Assembly: GCA_937967645.1 (NCBI GenBank)
Contig: CALBTT010000030.1
Location: forward strand, 1 to 11,175
Direction of reading: 5' to 3'
DNA from: an uncultured Zoogloea sp.
GTDB lineage: Bacteria; Pseudomonadota; Gammaproteobacteria; Burkholderiales; Rhodocyclaceae
Length of the DNA: 11,175 nucleotides
Shown here: positions 7,189 through 11,175 of the stretch, in pieces
Layout of the letters: every line of letters starts with the position of its first letter
Numbering within the stretch: the stretch's first letter is position 1
Notes under the pieces: generated by a model
Told to the model about the DNA's origin: nothing
The model's input: the letters and a program-made list of their open reading frames with translations, nothing else
The model's database searches: none
Position numbers and translations under genes: made by a program

Positions 7189-7598
7189 GAGCGTGTCGGA
7201 TGGGCGGTTGGCGTGGAGGAGTTGGTCCGGAAGACCCACAGCTTTTGCAGCAGGAAGAGGAGGGCGGCGATCGCCAGGATCATCACGCCCTGCACGATCT
7301 GATGAGGCAGGCCGAGGCGATCCACCAGCAGGTGCAGCGCGGCCAGGTTCACCGCATAGCCGATCGCATAGCTCGCGCAGTAGCGCACGAAGGTGGCCCG
7401 ATGGGCGCCTTCGTGGCGGAAGGACCAGCGTTTGTTGAAGAAGAAGGTCTGGGCCACCCCCAGGGCGTAGAGCAGGCTCATGGCGAGCTTGGCGCCCATG
7501 CCGGCACTGGTGAGCGCCAGATAGGCCAGGTACAGGACGCCATTGGAGGCGAGCCCGACCAGCCCATAGCGCAGCAGCTGCCCAAGTGTCCCCTTCAT
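7185..7598 (-). CDS. GtrA-family small membrane protein (probable Und-P-sugar flippase)
   Basis: 137 residues with four hydrophobic helices at about 10-30, 36-55, 70-92 and 100-120, the size and layout of the GtrA family. The family hallmark FFFNKRWSF (52-60) follows helix 2, and the C-terminal echo LQKLWVFR (117-124) follows helix 4; a short polar tail ends the protein. GtrA proteins are thought to move an undecaprenyl-phosphate-linked sugar from the cytoplasmic to the periplasmic face, for example in O-antigen glucosylation together with GtrB and a serotype-specific Gtr. The partner roles fit here: an ArnC/GtrB-like enzyme upstream and a GT-C transferase downstream. The start ATG (7598-7596) overlaps the stop of the GNAT gene by 4 bp, and its own stop overlaps the wecE start by 4 bp. 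The specific cargo is inferred, not seen. Confidence 0.88.
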   Translation of the reverse strand: MKGTLGQLLRYGLVGLASNGVLYLAYLALTSAGMGAKLAMSLLYALGVAQTFFFNKRWSFRHEGAHRATFVRYCASYAIGYAVNLAALHLLVDRLGLPHQIVQGVMILAIAALLFLLQKLWVFRTNSSTPTAHPTRS

Positions 7599-8377
7599 GC
7601 GGCGGCCACCCAGTGGAAGGTCATCTGCGGCGGCGGGAAGCGGAACCCCAGCCGGGCGTAGAGGTTCAGCACCCGGTGGTTGCGTGCCACGATGCTGGTG
7701 CGGACCTGTCCGGCGCCGTTGCGGCGGGCGTGTTCGATCATCGCCTCCCAGGTCCGTCGCCCGTAGCCCTGGCCCTGCAGCCGCGGGGCCACGGCGGTGA
7801 GGTGCCAGTAGCAGACTCCGCCGGGAAGGTCTTCGGTGATGAAGAAGGCCACCTGAGCGTCACCGTCCCGGATCGCGAAGAGCTGTTGCGAGGGGTGGTC
7901 CAGGGTGTTCCTCACCCAGTTCTGGTAGCGCAGGTCACCCAGGGCGGAAGGTAGCCGTGGGTCCATGTGGAAGCGCTCGTTGCCGAAGGCGGCACCGGCG
8001 GTATCCAGCATGTCGGGCAGGTCGGCCGCGGTGGCGCGGCTCACCGTCAGGCCCGTCTCAGGGCCCGCCGGGCCGGTCAGCTCGAGGCTGGGCTGGTAGA
8101 GCATCTCGATGAAGCGGAAGCCCAGGTCTTCGAGCAGCATCGACTCGGCCAGCCGGTCGTGGGGCAGGCGGCAACTGACCAACCGGGTGCCGAGCCGCTC
8201 GCGGGCCTCCACGAAGGGCCGGGCTGCTTCGCCGGCGCCGGCACTGCGGACGGCCAGGGTGTTGATCTGCAGGACCGGTGCGCCGAACAGCACGCTGTCC
8301 CAGGGGGCCTCGGACCAGGCCAGTTCAAGCTCGGGCGTATCGATGTGCCCGGCGGCGAGGGAGGTGGCGTCAGGCAT
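7595..8377 (-). CDS. GNAT-family N-acetyltransferase, WecD-like (probable dTDP-Fuc4N acetyltransferase)
   Basis: 260 residues. The C-terminal half is a clear GNAT fold: LTAVAPRLQGQGYGRR (193-208) is the acetyl-CoA-binding motif A (Q201-G-Q-G-Y-G206), followed by SIVARNHRVLNLYARLGF (228-245), the usual motif B with N233 and Y240. The N-terminal half has PWDSVLFG (25-32), which recalls WENAFFG near the start of E. coli WecD, and LLEDLGFRFIE (81-91), which recalls its LQQLGFSLVE. WecD also has a divergent N-terminal GNAT-like part. Beside a WecE homologue, the most economical role is acetylation of the 4-amino group of dTDP-Fuc4N to give dTDP-Fuc4NAc. Overall identity to E. coli WecD (224 residues) looks low, so the symbol is withheld. 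The start ATG (8377-8375) overlaps the GT2 stop by 8 bp and is preceded by GGGAGAG. Another amino-sugar or protein N-acetyltransferase is possible. Confidence 0.75.
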   Translation of the reverse strand: MPDATSLAAGHIDTPELELAWSEAPWDSVLFGAPVLQINTLAVRSAGAGEAARPFVEARERLGTRLVSCRLPHDRLAESMLLEDLGFRFIEMLYQPSLELTGPAGPETGLTVSRATAADLPDMLDTAGAAFGNERFHMDPRLPSALGDLRYQNWVRNTLDHPSQQLFAIRDGDAQVAFFITEDLPGGVCYWHLTAVAPRLQGQGYGRRTWEAMIEHARRNGAGQVRTSIVARNHRVLNLYARLGFRFPPPQMTFHWVAAA

Positions 8378-9320
8378 GGGTGTCACTCTCCCGGGGCAGG
8401 CGGGTGTCGTGCTGGGTGGTGTAGGGGGGGCGTTCCATGGAGCGGAAGTGCATGCGCGCCAGGTATTCCCCGAAGACGCCGAGGGCGAACAGCTGTACTC
8501 CCGAGAAGATGGTGATGATCGAGGCCAGGAAGGTGAAGCCGGGCACCGCACTGCCGGAGATCAGGTAGCGCACCAGCACGTACGCGAGGATCAGCAGGCC
8601 GAAGACCCCGAAGGTGATGCCCAGCACGCTGGCGATCTGCAGGGGCAGCACCGAGAAGCCGGTCATCATGTTGATGGCGTGGTTGATCAGCTTCCTGAGG
8701 GTGTAGCCCGAGTCGCCCACCGTGCGGTCGTCCTGGCGCACCGCGACGGAGGCGAAGCGGGTGCTGCCCCAGGTCAGCAGCACGTCGAGGTTGACCGACG
8801 GACTGCGGTAGTCGGCGAAGGCTTCGCGCAGACGGGTGCGGAAGGCCCGGAAAGCACTCACCTTGCTGGCCGATTCGACGCCCATTGCACCCTGCAGGGC
8901 GAGCTTGGTGATGCGCGAGGCCATGTCCCGGAAGAAGCCGTGGGTTTCCTTGGCCGGCGAGCCGTACACCACATCATGCCCTTCGGCCAGGCGGGCGAGC
9001 AGCTTGGGGATCTCCTCGGGAGGGTTCTGCAGGTCATCGTCGATGGTGACGATCACCTCGTGGCGGGCGGCCCGGATGCCGCACAGCAGCGCATTGTGCT
9101 GGCCGTAGTTGCGCGCCAGCTTGATGCCGCGGACCTGCGGATCGCGTCGCGCCAGGTCCTGGATCACCTCCCAGGTGTCGTCACCGCCGCAGTCCTCCAC
9201 CAGGACGATCTCCAGCGGGCCGCCCAGGGGTTCGAGTGCGGCAATCAGGCGAGCGTGGAGTTCGGGCAGGGTGGCCCGGGAGCGGTAGCAGGGGATGACG
9301 ACGGACAGACTGGGGGGCAC
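8370..9320 (-). CDS. Glycosyltransferase family 2, ArnC/GtrB-like polyprenyl-phosphate sugar transferase
   Basis: 316 residues. The N-terminal GT-A domain starts SLSVVIPCYRSR (4-15), holds LARNYGQHNALLCGI (68-82) as in ArnC, and the metal/nucleotide-binding run TIDDDLQNPPEE with D94-D96. Two C-terminal transmembrane helices follow (about 230-290), ending in GVFGEYLARMHF, the typical tail of the ArnC/GtrB/DPM1 group. Such enzymes move a sugar from a nucleotide to undecaprenyl phosphate at the inner face of the membrane. ArnC itself uses a 4-formamido sugar, so a 4-acetamido-4,6-dideoxy sugar from the neighbouring WecE/WecD-like pair is a reasonable substrate. The start is the GTG at 9320-9318: it sits directly before the first beta strand and has AAAGG six bases upstream. 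The frame stays open about 107 codons further, but that stretch does not look like protein. It is the first gene of the five-gene minus-strand unit. Confidence 0.9.
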   Translation of the reverse strand: MPPSLSVVIPCYRSRATLPELHARLIAALEPLGGPLEIVLVEDCGGDDTWEVIQDLARRDPQVRGIKLARNYGQHNALLCGIRAARHEVIVTIDDDLQNPPEEIPKLLARLAEGHDVVYGSPAKETHGFFRDMASRITKLALQGAMGVESASKVSAFRAFRTRLREAFADYRSPSVNLDVLLTWGSTRFASVAVRQDDRTVGDSGYTLRKLINHAINMMTGFSVLPLQIASVLGITFGVFGLLILAYVLVRYLISGSAVPGFTFLASIITIFSGVQLFALGVFGEYLARMHFRSMERPPYTTQHDTRLPRESDTHA

Positions 9321-9326
9321 GGAATA

Positions 9327-9331
9327 CCTTT
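9327..9331 (-). promoter_or_regulatory. Ribosome binding site for the GTG start of the GT2 gene
   Basis: AAAGG on the minus strand, six bases before the GTG at 9320-9318. It supports the short form of the protein over upstream in-frame starts. Confidence 0.6.
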
Positions 9332-9469
9332 CGGGATCGTTGCGGGCAGGCTGCGGCGCATGCCCGCGCCTCTGCGGCCACGCGCCGCGGAGCCTGCAGT
9401 TTGCATAACCGGCATTAGTAACATGACGCCCGGCACAGGGGCAACGCGCATATGTCACGCTGCCGGGCA

Positions 9470-9484
9470 TCCTTCCGTGAAGGA
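9470..9484. repeat. 6-bp palindrome TCCTTC-CGT-GAAGGA
   Basis: Two 6-base arms around a 3-base centre, directly between the other two inverted repeats of the divergent region. The size suits a dimeric repressor half-site pair, but it could be chance in GC-rich DNA. Confidence 0.35.
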
Positions 9485-9486
9485 CG

Positions 9487-9519
9487 GGGCCCGGATGTTG
9501 CAGCGCACGGTCCGGGCCC
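9487..9519. repeat. 9-bp inverted repeat upstream of dedA
   Basis: GGGCCCGGA (9487-9495) and TCCGGGCCC (9511-9519) are exact inverse complements around 15 bases. The stem extends by ACG/CGT outside if one G is bulged. It lies just before the possible -10 box of dedA and could be an operator or, in RNA, a hairpin. Confidence 0.5.
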
Positions 9520-9527
9520 GTCTCCGG

Positions 9528-9533
9528 TATCAT
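9528..9533 (+). promoter_or_regulatory. Possible -10 box for dedA
   Basis: TATCAT matches the -10 consensus at 5 of 6 positions. It lies 28 bases before the chosen dedA ATG at 9562, and would exclude the earlier in-frame ATG at 9532 because that ATG lies inside it. No good -35 box is seen at the usual distance. Confidence 0.3.
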
Positions 9534-9561
9534 GTCGCACCCACATTTCTGCAGTGCGGCA

Positions 9562-10209
9562 ATGGAACTCCTCACCGTTTTCATCGATGTCATCCTGCAC
9601 CTCGACGTGCACCTGGCGGCGCTTACCGCCGAGTATGGCATCTGGATCTACGCCATCCTCTTCCTGATCATCTTCTGCGAAACCGGGCTGGTGGTCTTTC
9701 CCTTCCTGCCCGGCGACTCCCTGCTCTTCGTGGCGGGCGCCCTTGCCGCCACCGGCGGCATGGACATCGGGGTGCTGTGCGGCGTGCTGCTGGCGGCCGC
9801 GGTATTGGGTGACAACACCAACTACTGGATCGGCCACACCATCGGTCCCAAGGTGTTCCGCTGGGAGAACTCGCGGCTGTTCAACCGCGCCGCCTTCGAC
9901 AAGACCCACGCCTACTTCGAGCAGCATGGCGGCAAGACCATCATCATTGCCCGCTTCCTGCCGCTGCTGCGCACCTTTGCGCCCTTCGTCGCCGGTGTGG
10001 CGCGCATGACCTACGCCCGCTTCGTGGCCCTCGACTTCCTCGGTGGCTGCATCTGGATCTTCTCCCTCACCTGGCTCGGCTACTTTTTCGGCAACATCCC
10101 GGCGGTCAAGAAGAACCTCTCCATCGTCATCCTCGGCATCATTGCCGTTTCCCTGCTGCCCATCGTCATCGGCTGGCTGAAGAGCCGGCGTGCCCCGGCG
10201 GCGGGCTGA
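9562..10209 (+). CDS. DedA-family inner-membrane protein
   Basis: A 215-residue multi-spanning membrane protein of the DedA (SNARE-associated/VTT) superfamily. All family hallmarks are present at the positions known to matter in E. coli YqjA/YghB: E40 (FCETG), D52 in PFLPGDS (47-53), R131 in ARFLPLLR and R137, the last two in the amphipathic segment before AGVARM. The central GDNTNYWIGHTIG (83-95) is also typical. DedA proteins are needed for envelope integrity and proton-dependent drug and pH tolerance, and some members (UptA) return undecaprenyl phosphate to the cytoplasmic face. The start at 9562 gives the usual MELL...HLDVHLAAL beginning of betaproteobacterial members; an ATG ten codons earlier (9532) would add an atypical MSHPHFCSAA. 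Its stop is 8 bp before purN. Being divergent from an undecaprenyl-phosphate sugar operon may be meaningful or chance. Confidence 0.92.
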   Translation: MELLTVFIDVILHLDVHLAALTAEYGIWIYAILFLIIFCETGLVVFPFLPGDSLLFVAGALAATGGMDIGVLCGVLLAAAVLGDNTNYWIGHTIGPKVFRWENSRLFNRAAFDKTHAYFEQHGGKTIIIARFLPLLRTFAPFVAGVARMTYARFVALDFLGGCIWIFSLTWLGYFFGNIPAVKKNLSIVILGIIAVSLLPIVIGWLKSRRAPAAG

Positions 10210-10217
10210 TTCGTACC

Positions 10218-10862
10218 ATGAAAAACATCGTCATCCTCATCTCCGGTCGTGGCAGCAACATGGAAGCCATTGTCCGGGCGCAGATCCCCGGCGCGCGCAT
10301 CGCCGCCGTGATCTCCAACCGCCCCGATGCCGGCGGCCTGGCCTTTGCCGCCAGCCACGGCATCCCCACCCGGGTGGTGGACCACAAGGCCTACCCGAGC
10401 CGTGAGGCCTTCGACGCGGCCCTGGCCGACACCATCGACGCGCTGGCTCCCGACCTGGTGGTGCTGGCCGGCTTCATGCGCGTGCTCACCGACGGCTTCG
10501 TCAATCGCTACAGCGGCCGCCTGCTCAACATCCACCCCAGCCTGCTGCCATCCTTCCCCGGGCTGCACACCCACCAGCGTGCGCTGGAGGCCGGTGTGCG
10601 GGTGCATGGCACCACCGTGCATTTCGTGACCCCGACCCTGGATTGCGGCCCCATCGTGATCCAGGCCGTGGTGCCGGTGCTGCCCGGCGACGACGAGGAC
10701 AGCCTCGCCGCCCGCGTGCTGGTCCAGGAGCACCGCATCTATCCCCAGGCGGTGAGCTGGTTCGTCGCCGACCGCCTGTCCATCGACGCGGCCGGCCGGG
10801 TGAGCGTCAAGGCCGAGAACGCCGGCCCGACCGGCTGGACGGTGCCGCCGGTCGAAGCCTGA
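10218..10862 (+). CDS. purN: Phosphoribosylglycinamide formyltransferase (GART, 10-formyl-THF dependent)
   Basis: 214 residues, the usual length for PurN, which transfers the formyl group of 10-formyltetrahydrofolate to GAR to give FGAR in purine synthesis, in the cytosol. It has ISGRGSN (8-14) for the phosphoribosyl substrate, FMRVL (86-90), the catalytic triad N104 and H106 in NIHPSLLPSFPG and D142 in TLDCGPI, plus VHGTTVHFV (129-137). These sit two residues below E. coli N106, H108 and D144. The ATG at 10218 is followed at once by the first strand NIVILISG; no strong Shine-Dalgarno is seen, and the dedA stop is 8 bp upstream, so translation may depend on dedA. It is likely co-transcribed with dedA and with the next, truncated gene. 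Confidence 0.96.
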   Translation: MKNIVILISGRGSNMEAIVRAQIPGARIAAVISNRPDAGGLAFAASHGIPTRVVDHKAYPSREAFDAALADTIDALAPDLVVLAGFMRVLTDGFVNRYSGRLLNIHPSLLPSFPGLHTHQRALEAGVRVHGTTVHFVTPTLDCGPIVIQAVVPVLPGDDEDSLAARVLVQEHRIYPQAVSWFVADRLSIDAAGRVSVKAENAGPTGWTVPPVEA

Positions 10863-10869
10863 ACTGCCG

Positions 10870-11141
10870 ATGGCCGTGGCCGCCAGGTACAACCGCAGGC
10901 TTGCCTTCGCCCTCGGCCTGTCGGCCCTGGTGCATGTGCTCGTCCTGTTCGGCCCCGCCTGGCAGGTGCCGACCGAGCAGGCCACCGTGCTGCCGCCGCT
11001 CGATGCCCGCCTGACACCCCTGCCCAAGCCGACCCTCCGGAACCCGGACGACAAGCGGCCCCTGCTCGGCGATGCGCCGCCTCCGCGCCCGCGTCCGCGG
11101 CCCCGCAAGCCGGCACCGCCTGCCGAGACCGCGCCCAGCAC
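10870..11141 (+). CDS. Proline-rich membrane-anchored protein, TonB-like N-terminus (possibly DUF3108), fragment
   Basis: The first 90 residues are genomic; the contig then runs into adapter, and the terminal residues DRKSVV read through it are an artefact. The protein has a basic start (MAVAARYNRR), one hydrophobic segment at about 11-30 containing SALVHVLVLFGP, which is the TonB-type signal anchor with a conserved His, and a periplasmic linker rich in Pro, Arg and Lys with a PRPRPRPRKP run (72-81). Betaproteobacterial DUF3108 proteins, often next to purN as I recall, start this way; TonB or TolA-like proteins also do. The deciding domain is missing. It begins 7 bp after purN, so it is probably co-transcribed. 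Confidence 0.65.
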
Positions 11142-11175
11142 AGATCGGAAGAGCGTCGTGTAGGGAAAAAGGGTA
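11142..11175 (-). other. Illumina TruSeq P5-side adapter, reverse complement (not genomic)
   Basis: The last 34 bases start AGATCGGAAGAGCGTCGTGT, the reverse complement of the TruSeq universal adapter. Only two positions differ from the expected sequence (11169 A for G and 11172 G for T), as expected of low-quality read ends. Genomic sequence ends at 11141. Confidence 0.97.

Larger units (their letters stand above)
9321..9561. promoter_or_regulatory. Divergent intergenic region with several inverted repeats
   Basis: This 241-bp gap must hold the promoters of both the glycosylation cassette (minus) and the dedA-purN unit (plus). Three inverted repeats are visible: GCCCGGCA/TGCCGGGC (9428-9435 and 9461-9468, 25-base spacer), TCCTTC-CGT-GAAGGA (9470-9484) and GGGCCCGGA/TCCGGGCCC (9487-9495 and 9511-9519, 15-base spacer). 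For the cassette, a weak candidate promoter is TTGCCC with TGTTACTAAT 18-19 bases on (minus strand, about 9415-9445), too poor to call separately. The 9438-9420 stretch is among the more AT-rich parts. Confidence 0.45.

Noticed and set aside
4496..9320. Cassette as a mobile element
   Set aside because: No integrase, transposase, tRNA, terminal repeats or direct repeats are seen at its borders; only a mild GC difference in part of it.
9532..9561. Longer DedA protein from the ATG at 9532
   Set aside because: It adds an atypical polar segment and lies on a possible -10 box; the MELL start at 9562 matches the family.
9321..9641. 107-codon N-terminal extension of the GT2
   Set aside because: The extra part is Arg/Cys/Pro-rich, overlaps the divergent dedA start in antisense, and GT2 proteins normally begin right before the first strand.
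8109..9812. A 567-codon plus-strand open frame over the GNAT, GT2 and dedA start
   Set aside because: It crosses three real genes in antisense or shifted frame and shows no domain.

Overview
The window is an assembled contig of high-GC bacterial DNA (60-second hand counts of single lines give about 58-73% GC). Illumina adapter sequence caps both ends, so the real insert is about 48-11141. The gene families suggest a betaproteobacterium, and the style fits Rhodocyclales (Thauera/Azoarcus-like). The clues are a glycine-zipper-type membrane protein beside an MnmC oxidoreductase, a PepN of the Gram-negative type, a DedA-purN pair, and a proline-rich membrane-anchored gene after purN. The lineage is judged from remembered family resemblance, not from a search.

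Layout. Left flank, minus strand: the N-terminal part of a small membrane protein (48-241, cut by the contig end), then a stand-alone FAD oxidoreductase of the MnmC C-terminal type (372-1568), which acts in tRNA wobble-uridine modification. Diverging from it is pepN (1753-4443, plus strand), a full-length M1 aminopeptidase N. A perfect 14-bp GC-rich hairpin separates pepN from the convergent cassette.

Centre, minus strand, transcribed from 9320 down to 4496: five genes joined by 4-8 bp overlaps. In order they are an ArnC/GtrB-like glycosyltransferase family 2, a WecD-like GNAT acetyltransferase, a GtrA-family small membrane protein, a WecE (dTDP-4-keto-6-deoxyglucose transaminase), and a multi-spanning ArnT/PMT-like (GT-C) glycosyltransferase. 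Read together they give a simple pathway. WecE makes a dTDP-4-amino-4,6-dideoxyhexose (dTDP-Fuc4N if it acts like the E. coli enzyme). The GNAT N-acetylates it. The GT2 loads the sugar onto undecaprenyl phosphate, GtrA helps flip it, and the GT-C enzyme transfers it in the periplasm to an unknown acceptor. The logic parallels the Arn (Ara4N) system with a different sugar, and is the most interesting content here. The upstream dTDP-glucose genes (rmlA, rmlB) are not in the window.

Right flank, plus strand, diverging from the cassette across a 241-bp region rich in inverted repeats: a DedA-family membrane protein (9562-10209), purN (10218-10862), and the N-terminal piece of a TonB-like/DUF3108-type proline-rich membrane-anchored protein (10870-11141, cut by the contig end). 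Gaps of 8 and 7 bp suggest one transcript. I saw no tRNA, rRNA, CRISPR array, insertion sequence or attachment site, and no stretch over 300 bases lacks a gene.
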